From Prorocentrum cordatum (Eukaryota > Sar > Dinophyceae > Prorocentrales > Prorocentraceae): a stretch of 22,500 bases of DNA. The notes beneath the pieces were generated by a model, which searched no databases, was not told the DNA's origin, and saw only the letters and a list, made by a program, of their open reading frames with translations. The position numbers and the translations under genes are program-made. The stretch spans positions 70,250 through 92,749 of the forward strand of contig CAUYUJ010001727.1 of assembly GCA_963575745.1 (NCBI GenBank), written 5' to 3'. This document shows, piece after piece, positions 9,437 through 17,240 of this stretch; within the stretch, counting starts at the first letter, position 1; the number at the start of each line of letters is the position of its first letter.

Positions 9437-9478
9437 TCTTTGGGTCGTGGTGGAGCCTCTCGGGAAGTCCGGCGGTAG
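9170..9478 (+). CDS. hypothetical antisense ORF with signal-peptide-like start (A2/B1 copy)
   Basis: On the strand opposite to the retrotransposon genes, an ATG frame of 102 codons starts with Met-His-Pro-Arg and then a hydrophobic core (CLLLALFLAVPLL). It continues with HRATCLA, a plausible cleavage point, and a basic Arg/Lys/Pro-rich tail. It stops (TAG) 44 bp inside B1. The same frame occurs at 19912-20202. The hydrophobic start matches the general signal-peptide pattern, but I recognise no family for the rest. It may be a captured host exon, a small accessory protein, or a chance frame in GC-rich DNA. Low confidence that it is expressed. Confidence 0.3.
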   Translation: MHPRCLLLALFLAVPLLHRATCLARKPRWKPKGVFRDRPPRDAIYTTWLNEAAARPATRPLAEKPNPELHPPKTSAAGAAPLSPEAAKASLGRGGASREVRR

Positions 9479-9674
9479 TCGAAAGACTTGGAATAACTAG
9501 CGCGCATTCCCGTCGGACTCGTGACACTCGGGGCGACCAGTTGGGTGATTAAGGTGATGGTCGAGCTTGAACTTTGGAACATCGCCGCCCGATCCCGTCA
9601 CTGGGACCCTGGGCGGCAAACAGGAAGACCGCGAATTAAGCATCGACTTCACCGTGCTTACTCCCATCTCCCCC
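9435..9674 (-). repeat. internal split direct repeat B1
   Basis: The 240-bp copy matches B2 (8479-8718) at a constant offset of 956 bp with three substitutions. It lies 3' of the RNase H stop and immediately abuts A2. Confidence 0.95.
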
Positions 9675-9927
9675 AACGCCGCTCACCCTACCAACCTCGC
9701 ATATCACCCCAACGTCGCCCCTATATGCCAAGAGCTGGGAACAGGAGGACACGCGCATGGACAACGCTGCACTGCGAACGTGGCCAAAATTCATTCCCTG
9801 GTTTCGGTGCGCGTGCTGCCCGCGCCCCCTCCCGCAACGCAGAGCACCCTGCCTTCGCACAGCGCGTTTTTCTGTTCGATGCATCGTGCCATCTCAAGCA
9901 CAGCTGGGTATATCATGCCATCGGCGC
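9675..9927 (-). other. spacer between RNase H stop and B1
   Basis: This 253-bp stretch between the stop of the RT-RNase H frame and the B1 border has no repeat or domain that I can recognise. It is probably untranslated element sequence. Confidence 0.6.
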
Positions 9928-12894
9928 TCATCGGCAGAGGCCCCACCTCCATAGCGCATCGTAGGATAGGCGCTCAAAATTGGAGGGCACTACAGGTTCG
10001 CGAAAGGTCCAACGACCTGACGCGCAGTGCTCGCGGACTACGGGGTCATCCAACCCTTCGCGGGACAGCACGTCTGCTGGGTTGTCCTTGCTGGGCACGT
10101 GCTCGATCCACACGCGGCAGCCTAGCGACGTCAGCATGGCGTGCGCCTGCAAGGCCAGCTTCCCCATGGTGACAGTTGGGGACCCTGCCTTCACCATCGC
10201 TGTGGCCGCGGCCGTGTTGTCGATCCACCACAGCACGTCGCAACCGCGAAGCAGATCAGGAAACGTGCCAGCGACGAGGACGCCGCAGTGCAACTCAGCC
10301 TGGTTGATCACGGTTGCCTGTTCTCCCCAAGACTCTCGGGCTTCTGGCGTGGCGTCCCATATGGTGACGTATACTGCGCCGCCCGGGACGAGGAGCTTGG
10401 CGCCCAACCGCACTCGTTCACCATCGGCCGAGGCGTCGGTGTAGAGCACCAAGGGCGGCACTGTCGGGCGCTGGAGGGCCGCGATCCGATCGGGCATGTG
10501 CACAGCAGCAGCGGCCACGTACATCAGAGCTTCGTGCAAAACGCTGCCAGGCTGCACCCGCTCATCTCCATCCCAGTACTGCCGAGCAATAAACGCATGC
10601 ATTGCGCCGCGCATGCAGCGTCCAGCCAGGGAAGAGTCCATCCAGGAAGCGAAGCCGCGAAGCTTCGCAGCCTGACCCGACGAGAGCCTCTGAGTGCGGA
10701 TGGCACCCTCGCACATTTCCACCAAGCGCTCTCGACTTAGAAGCTTCGGCCCCCATGCCGCTGCCATGGACCACGCTGTCCGGCATAGGTCGTGAAGGTG
10801 GCCTAGGAACGCGAACATGAACGACGGAGGCTGCCGCTTGCTGTCCGAATACCGGATCCCCATGCTAGCGGCATGCTGGCAAACGACGCTGTCTCCTGCT
10901 CCCGGCGCGCCGACCATGCAGTCCATCTCCAAAGTAGGACTGTCGTCAACATAGTGGCCAGTGAGCAATAACAGCAAACGCCGGTTCATGGCGGTCACGA
11001 AAGCAGCCATCCGTGAAAACTGGTTCACGGCGACGCCTAGCCCAAAGGGCAGGCCACGGAGGCAACTATACTTCCACTTCTGGGTGCTCGGTTCCATGAC
11101 GGCCACGACGGCCAGGCCGGCATGCTCCTGGGTGGGGAAAAGCTGGCGGAAGCCCTTCCACCAGTCCTCCGTGGAAACAACAGGGACGAACCAAGCCGGC
11201 ACCCCGCCAGTCCGGCTGGCGAAAGCCACGGCGAGAGCACGCAGCAGTATCAAGACGAACCCTGGCGGGATGCAAACGACTGTCTCGGCAATGCTGGACA
11301 GCGCGTTCGTCCGAGATCGCTTGCCGTCGTCGATCGGCCGCCATTTGCCCGACTGCCAAAGGCAATGTCGAATCAGCGGCCTCCAGCCACCAACTCCGAA
11401 TCGTCTGTCCATCGCCGCCCGGTCCAGCAGCGGATCAGCAATCCCATCTTTGATCTCATCCTGTGTGAGATCGTATATCGTGGGCGCCTGCTTGGACGGG
11501 ATGGTCTGCGCCTCCACCGAGTTCACGTAATGCCAAGCGGATTCTCCAAGCAACTGCTCCTCCTCTCCAGCTAGGGGGCCCTTGCCGACAGGCTTCGGCT
11601 GAATGGGCCTCAGAACCGTCGAAGCCGGCACCTCCCCCGCAAGCTCGAACCCTTGCGCCAAGCGAGCCGGAAGCCCCACATCCGGCCAGCCGGTCAGGAC
11701 AACGAGGAAAGCGCAGTAGACGGGGCGAACGCCTGGCGCCGAATCTAGATACGTGTGCCGTAGCCGCAGAGAGAACTCGTCCAACTTGTGCAGCGCCGCC
11801 GCCGTGCGCTGGAGCACCTCCAGACGCCGTCGCCGCACCCGGCTGACGCGCGGCCCATTGGCAACGCACGCATCGACGACAAACTGGAGATCTGACTCCA
11901 CGGGAGGGTCGCGGCTGAAAGGATGATCTAATAGCACCGCGCGTGCCTCGTGCTCCTCTGGGCCGATGCCCCAATCAAGCAGATTCGGTGCCGCAGCTGA
12001 TGCCATCGTTGGGCGATGCTGGTGCTCGACAGAAGCATGCATCGGCGACTTCGCCCACAGGGCTTGCAAGTCAGGGCCTAATGCGCCTGGCGGGGCGCCC
12101 TGGCGCAAGGCGTAGTCCGGATAGTCCGCGAACAGATCGTACCGGATGCAGTCGACATTGGCCATCGCCTCTCTGACCTCCTCGGAGACCGCGCGAAAGT
12201 AGGCCGAAGGGAACAGCAGCAATGCACGTTCAAGAATTCGTTCTCCTGACTGAACCTGGCCCTCGGGCGGAGCCCATTCCGAGTCCCACACTGTCCCCGC
12301 TCCGTGACGCTCCTGCCACTGGAGACAATAGGCCCGGGAAGGACAGGATGGGCGCATACGCTGGGCAGGGCACCCGGCGGGGAACAGCAGGAGGCCAAGC
12401 AGCATGACGATGCTGGGAACGTGGGACGCGGTGCCAACGGCACTCCGCCTGGTCATCTCGACGTCAAGCCCCGAACCATCGGCAGGCAGCACTTGACGAG
12501 AATATTCGTGGGGATAGCCCATGAGAACCTCCCGCTCGGCTGCCATCAAAGGCCTGAGCTGCCCATCGGAGTACTGCATCATGTTGCCGCGCACGTGCGC
12601 GTGCAGAGGCTGCATGCGACCGTCCGCCAAGAACCTCTGGTACACATGTTTGTCCTCCACGTGCACCTGGGGCGGCCGGTCCGCGGCGTGCGGACGCATA
12701 GCAGTGAAGGGCAAGAAGCGGCCGTCGGCATATGTGGGTGCGTACCCAGTTCCCGGCGGCGTCGTAGATCGACGCCCGACCTCGTTCCTGAAGGCCCATG
12801 TGGCACCATCGCATGGCTCCCAACTTCTCGGGATCGGAGGCCCAGTATACCTCAGCACGGTGAGCCCCTTGGCCGCGACCCCGGCCGGCACGAC
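9928..12894 (-). CDS. Pol exon 2: DNMT motifs IX-X, reverse transcriptase and RNase H
   Basis: In the spliced model this exon has 988 codons. The frame is open further upstream, to about 13020, but begins at no ATG, and the first in-frame Met lies inside the domain. Residues about 120-165 carry methyltransferase motif IX (MGYPHEY) and motif X (RRSAVGTASHVPS), resembling the end of DNMT3 enzymes. After a linker of roughly 300 residues comes the RT: motif A Asp in STEDWWKGF (about 577), motif B GLPFGLG (about 614), and catalytic YVDD (648-651). RNase H follows with a D-E-D-D set: LYTDAS (820), QAEL (867), WWIDN (892) and NPADVLSR (941). All catalytic residues are present, so activity is plausible. 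The RNase H ending with DN..A and NPAD is typical of the DIRS/Ngaro group. No integrase of the retroviral type is present. The product would copy the element RNA into DNA. Confidence 0.88.
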   Translation of the reverse strand, partial: VVPAGVAAKGLTVLRYTGPPIPRSWEPCDGATWAFRNEVGRRSTTPPGTGYAPTYADGRFLPFTAMRPHAADRPPQVHVEDKHVYQRFLADGRMQPLHAHVRGNMMQYSDGQLRPLMAAEREVLMGYPHEYSRQVLPADGSGLDVEMTRRSAVGTASHVPSIVMLLGLLLFPAGCPAQRMRPSCPSRAYCLQWQERHGAGTVWDSEWAPPEGQVQSGERILERALLLFPSAYFRAVSEEVREAMANVDCIRYDLFADYPDYALRQGAPPGALGPDLQALWAKSPMHASVEHQHRPTMASAAAPNLLDWGIGPEEHEARAVLLDHPFSRDPPVESDLQFVVDACVANGPRVSRVRRRRLEVLQRTAAALHKLDEFSLRLRHTYLDSAPGVRPVYCAFLVVLTGWPDVGLPARLAQGFELAGEVPASTVLRPIQPKPVGKGPLAGEEEQLLGESAWHYVNSVEAQTIPSKQAPTIYDLTQDEIKDGIADPLLDRAAMDRRFGVGGWRPLIRHCLWQSGKWRPIDDGKRSRTNALSSIAETVVCIPPGFVLILLRALAVAFASRTGGVPAWFVPVVSTEDWWKGFRQLFPTQEHAGLAVVAVMEPSTQKWKYSCLRGLPFGLGVAVNQFSRMAAFVTAMNRRLLLLLTGHYVDDSPTLEMDCMVGAPGAGDSVVCQHAASMGIRYSDSKRQPPSFMFAFLGHLHDLCRTAWSMAAAWGPKLLSRERLVEMCEGAIRTQRLSSGQAAKLRGFASWMDSSLAGRCMRGAMHAFIARQYWDGDERVQPGSVLHEALMYVAAAAVHMPDRIAALQRPTVPPLVLYTDASADGERVRLGAKLLVPGGAVYVTIWDATPEARESWGEQATVINQAELHCGVLVAGTFPDLLRGCDVLWWIDNTAAATAMVKAGSPTVTMGKLALQAHAMLTSLGCRVWIEHVPSKDNPADVLSREGLDDPVVREHCASGRWTFREPVVPSNFERLSYDALWRWGLCR

Positions 12895-13266
12895 CTGGAC
12901 GAGAGTTGTTTTTAACTGTGAACTAACCAAATCTACATGTTTTAAAATCACAACCTCCCTGGAAGCACGCAACACAGCACGAGGGACGATTGCGGCACCC
13001 CGGGAGCGTGCAGTGGCAATCTAAGCGGTCGCCGGCCTAGGGCCGAGGATGGGCTGGCATCCCCCGCGGAGAAAATAAACCGCACCCTGTTTGCATCGTC
13101 GCGTGTGCTGGGAAACAAGGGTACCGCCACACAGTCAAAATGCCCGGTGCTTATGAGGACACGCTGTCGCACCTCCAGGGCCTCCGTGGGCCTGTCCATA
13201 CTGGGTCCATCCCGGGAGCGTTTTCACCGTAAAGTGTTTGATTTTACTGTTAAGATTACCCTTGAC
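12895..13266 (-). other. predicted phase-0 spliceosomal intron, 372 nt, splitting the methyltransferase
   Basis: Minus-strand donor CAG|GTCAAG follows the codon for Gln at the end of a GHVQ segment. Acceptor CGTCCAG|GTC precedes the VVPAG segment. Removal joins the two frames in phase and reunites DNMT motifs I-VIII with IX-X. The unspliced sequence has in-frame stops (for example at 13135-13137 and near 13021). The 9-bp word GTCCAGGTC is present at both ends, so the insertion has the look of a target duplication. The inner ends show a weak imperfect inverted match (TTAACAGT versus TTAACTGT). This is inference from frame and domain continuity; a nested noncoding insertion that breaks the gene is the alternative. 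Confidence 0.65.
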
Positions 13267-14226
13267 CTGGACATGTCCGTGTGAGGCAAGACTCGGGAGC
13301 GACAGCCCCCAGTATAGTCGAGCTCTCTGGACCCAGCCCCAGTCCGCTGCGTTCAACAGCACGGGCTCGCAACCAAGGATATTCGAAAGCTGCGTCCTGT
13401 ACGACTCGCCCACGCCAGCCGAATCCTCGTACAGCCAAGCGAACTGCCTGGACTGATCCCGCCGCACTGCTGACGACATGCGGTCTCGTAGCTGCACGAA
13501 GTCCGTCAAGAACCGGGCCGTGTCGCCCCCCACGGACTTCAGATCGGACGACGACCCCGTGCAGGCACAGCATATCAGAAACACTATGTCGCAGTCTGCT
13601 GCGGCCACCCTGCGGAGCAGGCTGTCGACGTCAAGGCCTTCCAGCCGCTCCGACGCAGCACAGTCCTGAAAGTGGTCGAGGACGAATCGACGGAGATGAG
13701 AGTGGTTCTGAACGGTGTGCGACTGCAGATTGGACGTTCGGGTCTGCACCGCCACCAAACCACCGCCCATGCCGTCGAAAACGGTCACCGCAAACACAGA
13801 AGGCTCGGCCGGCCCGCTCTCATCAGCATCTTTGCGGGCGCCCGCTGGAGCCACCCCCGTAGGGCGCCCGACGGCGCTCGGAGGTGCGGCTCTCGGCCCG
13901 GGCGGGCGTGACCGCGCCCACGGAGGGTCTGGGCCACCTGCGAGCGCAGTGCTGCGCAACTGGCGCCCAGCACCCGCTGGTGGCGCAGCGCGCGGCTGGG
14001 CTGGGCGAGCTCGCTTCCACGGAGGGGCTGCGTCGCTTTGGCGCCCGGGTCCGGGCGCCGCCACCTCGGCGGGGCATGGCTGGGCTGGCAGCGCAGAACA
14101 CGGCGGCGGCGAGGCAGGGGCGCCCGCCGCGGCCTCCACAGGAGTGGGACTCCCATCATGTGCGCTCGCACTGTCACCGGCGAGCCCCCCGGGCCGCTGA
14201 TCATGACAACCCAGGAGGCGGGTTTG
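13267..14226 (-). CDS. Pol exon 1: DNMT3-like cytosine-5 DNA methyltransferase, motifs I-VIII
   Basis: The frame continues directly from the Gag frame after one UGA and contains no ATG before motif I, so it must be made as a fusion with Gag or by splicing. The first about 140 codons are Pro/Ala/Arg-rich and look like a linker. Then come motif I FDGMGGGL (about 150; compare FDGIATG in DNMT3), motif IV ICCACTGSS with candidate catalytic Cys (about 222), motif VI WLYED with the conserved Glu (267), and motif VIII QRARLYWG (about 300-307). The order and spacing fit C5 methyltransferases, and the FDG and RAR-W-G signatures favour DNMT3 over DNMT1. Oddities: the usual Pro-Cys is Ala-Cys and the usual Glu-Asn-Val is Glu-Asp-Ser. 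The open frame reads through the predicted donor to a stop at 13135. Its likely role is methylation of element or host DNA at cytosine. Confidence 0.82.
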
Positions 14227-14229
14227 TCA
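14177..14229 (-). promoter_or_regulatory. candidate stop-codon readthrough site between Gag and Pol
   Basis: Gag ends CGT TGA and is followed by CAA ACC in the same frame. The next 29 codons and the methyltransferase frame are open with no AUG. UGA followed by C is the leakiest stop context known in eukaryotes, and CAA after a stop is shared with the tobamovirus-type readthrough context. A GC-rich potential stem (GCGGCCC with GGGC...GC) lies about 30-50 nt downstream (14197-14177). Readthrough is inferred. Splicing around the stop, or a recent nonsense mutation, are alternatives. Confidence 0.55.
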
Positions 14230-15543
14230 ACGTGATGTCCCAGGGGCGGGGTTCCTGCACTTGAAAGCCGGGCGGCCGAACAAGCCGCAGTTCGAGCAGA
14301 CGTGGAGCTTCTTGTGCGGGCACTGCTTGGGGTTCTTCGCGCACCCGCGCGCCGAGTTGTAGTTCGCACACGCCTTGGCGGTGCGTTTGGTTGCCTTCTG
14401 GACCTTCTGGCTTGTGGTTTTCTTGTGCTTGAGGGCCTGTGCCCCCTTCTTTGGTGCAGCGAGTCGTTTGGGAGGTGCTCCCATGTCGTCGTCGCTGTCG
14501 TCCTCTGGCTTGATGAGGTTAGGGGCCCCGCTGGAAATCCCAACCCCTGTCACCTTCCACTCCAGCGCGCAGTGGTTGGTGAAGGACGCCACGAGAGCTT
14601 CTCCCCATGGCCACCCTTGCTGGTACAACGTCCGGGCTTTGTTCCGGGTTGTCCGGTCACGGTCGTACGCCCAAAGGACCTTCTCGTGAAGTGTACCCGG
14701 GTGGTCAAGGAGCTTCAGGAGGACAAAGTCGTAGTAGCGCACGCACACCTCCAAGTGGCACTGCCGCACCTTCTTGGGCTGATGCGTGGCCTTGTCGACG
14801 TCCTCCTTTGAATCCACCAGCGCCGCCCCACACGGCGCCCAGAGGTGGGTCAGAACCTTCAGGCACTTGAGGAACTGCAGAACGGACTGGATCTTGATCT
14901 CAGGGAGCCGGGCCTCTTTCTCCTCGTCCTTCGTTATGTGGTACCCTCCGCCGATAGGCGTCTTCTTTGGCGCCTTCTGGCGGACTCCCTGAAGATCTGC
15001 TTCCGTACGCATTTTCTCCAGGCGAAGTGTAGTGACCGCCCGCGTCGAGGAGACGAACTCGCGCCATTGGCGCCCAATCAGAGTCTTGAGCGGCTGGGAC
15101 TCGCTCTCGAAGACGAGGTTGTCGTAGGCCTTGCCGAAGTCATCGGCACGCTGCTCCTCCTCCGGCGTCGTCAGGGGCGTGTCCCAGTCCTCGCGCCCGT
15201 CAGGGCCAGCTCCCTCAGTGCGCTGGCGCAGCGCTCGCTGCAGCTCCGAACGAGCAAGAGTCCACGACACCCGCACTCGTGCCACTTCAAGGGGATCGTC
15301 CTTGTGGGCCTCGATTTTGATCACCTCGGCCTCAACCTTGTCCTCGTACGTAGTCTCCGTGTACAAGCCTGCGAAGTCGGACACAGCCGTGCAGCCGAGG
15401 CCGCCCTCGCTGCGAGCCCCGGTGTACCTGAGGATGACGTCCTCGGACACCCCTGCCTTCCATAGTAGCTGCACCAACTCGTGGCGAGGAGCTCTCGGAT
15501 CGGAGATGGACGTTGGCAGAGGCTGCGTGTTGTTCAGCGCCAT
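14227..15543 (-). CDS. Gag-like nucleocapsid protein with C-terminal zinc-binding region
   Basis: The chosen ATG at 15543 lies in CCCACCATGG, a near-ideal eukaryotic start context, and gives 438 residues. The frame is open up to an earlier ATG at 15825, but that leader looks noncoding. The N-terminal two thirds is charged and helical-looking without a named domain. Near residues 340-390 there is a strongly basic Lys-rich stretch. It is followed by a Cys/His cluster with spacing C-x8-C-x6-C-x5-H-x-C-x2-C-x9-C (about residues 392-429). This CxxYN...C...C...HxC..CG...C pattern is typical of Gag-like ORF1 proteins in DIRS/Ngaro-type elements. The retroviral knuckle His position is Arg here. The expected role is binding and packaging element RNA. 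It ends at a UGA in frame with the downstream polymerase region. Confidence 0.8.
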   Translation of the reverse strand: MALNNTQPLPTSISDPRAPRHELVQLLWKAGVSEDVILRYTGARSEGGLGCTAVSDFAGLYTETTYEDKVEAEVIKIEAHKDDPLEVARVRVSWTLARSELQRALRQRTEGAGPDGREDWDTPLTTPEEEQRADDFGKAYDNLVFESESQPLKTLIGRQWREFVSSTRAVTTLRLEKMRTEADLQGVRQKAPKKTPIGGGYHITKDEEKEARLPEIKIQSVLQFLKCLKVLTHLWAPCGAALVDSKEDVDKATHQPKKVRQCHLEVCVRYYDFVLLKLLDHPGTLHEKVLWAYDRDRTTRNKARTLYQQGWPWGEALVASFTNHCALEWKVTGVGISSGAPNLIKPEDDSDDDMGAPPKRLAAPKKGAQALKHKKTTSQKVQKATKRTAKACANYNSARGCAKNPKQCPHKKLHVCSNCGLFGRPAFKCRNPAPGTSR

Positions 15544-16144
15544 GGTGGGCCTACTGACTTGAGCGGACGTGCGCTGCGCGGTTAGAACTCGAAGTAAGGC
15601 AGTGCAGAAGCAACTCAACTGCGAGCCGGTGACTACGGAAGGTGCACCACAAACCAACGTTCGTTGCGCAGCCAGCTGATCATCACACTTACACCTCGGG
15701 GCAGGGGTCGGTCGTGCCAACCACGAGGAACGACATGGCCCCCTCAGGAAATTTGAGCGACAACATATGGTATCGCGCATTTTCTTCGACAGGACCGGAA
15801 TGTCAGTGTCGACGTGCCGGCACATCCGATATCAGATGACTTGGGCGTGTCGGCCCAACCGCTATGTCCTGGGGCTGGCTTCGCATGAAACGGACAGTGC
15901 GGGAACCGAATAAACACGTGCGTGTGCAAAGTTCCCGGTAAGGGCTCCTCGGGGCGCACGCTTGGACACTACACCTGACGTTGCCGGGTGTCTGGCAGGA
16001 CCGTCAGGTCCGCTTGGACGCTAAATCGGACACCGATTTTCGGATGTCCTCTGGGCCTGTCGAGGCCCGTTGGGTAAAATCAGACGCCTGTACTAGGCCT
16101 TCAGCGGGCCCCAAATGCGTCGACAATCCTAGACCGTTTCGGCC

Positions 16145-16386
16145 GCGAGCCGCCAGGCACTCCCGCGCGACCATCCAGACAAATGCCGACGTGTGTTGTC
16201 GAGCAATATCGCTCGACAACCCCCGCCCGACTGTCCAGACAAATGTCGACGCGAGCCGCCCGGCACTCTCGCCCGACAGTCCAGACCGTCGCGCGCGTCA
16301 GCCGCCAAACGCCCTCGCCCGACAGCGAGGACGAATGCCAGCGCGAGACGGCCGGCACTCCCTCCCGATAATCAGAGCCGATGCCC
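16145..16386. repeat. about five imperfect 46-bp tandem units
   Basis: Units begin with GCGAGCCGCC-like words and contain GGCACTC..CGCCCGAC and CCAGACAAATG..GAC (starts near 16145, 16221 partial, 16251, 16294, 16342). The unit starting at 16221 lacks its first third, which is replaced by the hairpin segment. Confidence 0.7.
16195..16220. promoter_or_regulatory. perfect 10-bp hairpin upstream of Gag
   Basis: GTTGTCGAGC and GCTCGACAAC flank the 6-nt loop AATATC. It sits about 650 bp 5' of the Gag start within the 46-bp repeat array. It could be an RNA structure such as a packaging or processing signal; the function is unknown. Confidence 0.5.
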
Positions 16387-17056
16387 CGGCGACCGAGACG
16401 CGACCCGGCGGAAACCGTGACAGGCCAGTTTCGAGAGTATCCCCACTCAACCTCCTCATCGGCCGTGGCTCATGGCAGACTGTCTGCCACGATAGCCACA
16501 CCTGTACCCTATCATTGAAGTCGGCGACGTCAGCCCGCAGGCGACATCACCAATTCCTCAACTTGAGAAGCCATGGCCATGATGGTTGTGATGATGCAGA
16601 GGGCGTGCGTGGGTGTTCATGCAAGTCTATGTATATACTTATGTATACATGTATGTGCACACGCGCATGGGAAGGATGCCTGGAGACCCTCGCACATGGA
16701 CCTTTCTGTGATGAGGCACGCTGGGCGGACAAATCGTGCCCCCCCGCACTTCATCGCCGAGCACAATTCTCAGTCCACTGTTGGCCACATCCTTCTGCTG
16801 AGCGGGCGGGTTTCCATCCATATCTGCGGCATTGCGGGTCCGTCTCTTCGCGCCGGCAGGCATCTCACGGGCATGCTTGTGCGAACGGGCTATCTGCGTC
16901 TCACTCGGGGCGCGTGGCCCGCCGGACCAGCCAGAGCACAAACTTCCAGATCCACGCAGGCCCTTGCGGTTGAGGAGAACTGAACAGAGAGTTGGGCAGG
17001 GATCTGTGTTTCACAACAAGGCCCCCGAGGAGCCGCCCAACCTCCTGCATCAGCCG

Positions 17057-17104
17057 TCTCCTCCTCCTCCTCCTCCTCCTCCTCCTCCTCCTCCTCCTCC
17101 TCCT
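17057..17104. repeat. TCC microsatellite inside the element
   Basis: About 15 TCC triplets in the spacer 3' of the recombinase stop (GGA-rich on the coding strand). It is the only sizeable simple repeat inside the retrotransposon. Confidence 0.95.
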
Positions 17105-17240
17105 GCTCCGAGTTTCGTTATATATGTAAAACATAATATATAACACAAGTTTGAAATACAGTGCGGTGCTATAATACGAGGATGTACGATGATTGATGCG
17201 ATGAGCGACACTGAACAGCTTGAGATGGCGGGTCTCGCGG

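Larger units (their letters stand above)
15544..17240 (-). other. 1.7 kb spacer between recombinase and Gag
   Basis: No credible coding domain on either strand. The spacer contains imperfect 46-bp repeats (16145-16386), a strong hairpin (16195-16220), a TG/TA-rich tract (about 16610-16670) and a TCC microsatellite (17057-17104) just 3' of the recombinase stop. Its position suggests the end of the recombinase unit and a leader or internal promoter for Gag-Pol, but no promoter motif can be identified. Confidence 0.6.

Noticed and set aside
10046-12443. Several frames of 60-190 codons overlapping the RT gene on both strands
   Set aside because: Shadows of the long RT-RNase H frame in GC-rich DNA with no domain of their own.
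15544-15825. Upstream ATG at 15825 as the Gag start
   Set aside because: The ATG at 15543 has a much better start context (CCCACCATGG), and the extra 94 residues look like translated leader sequence.
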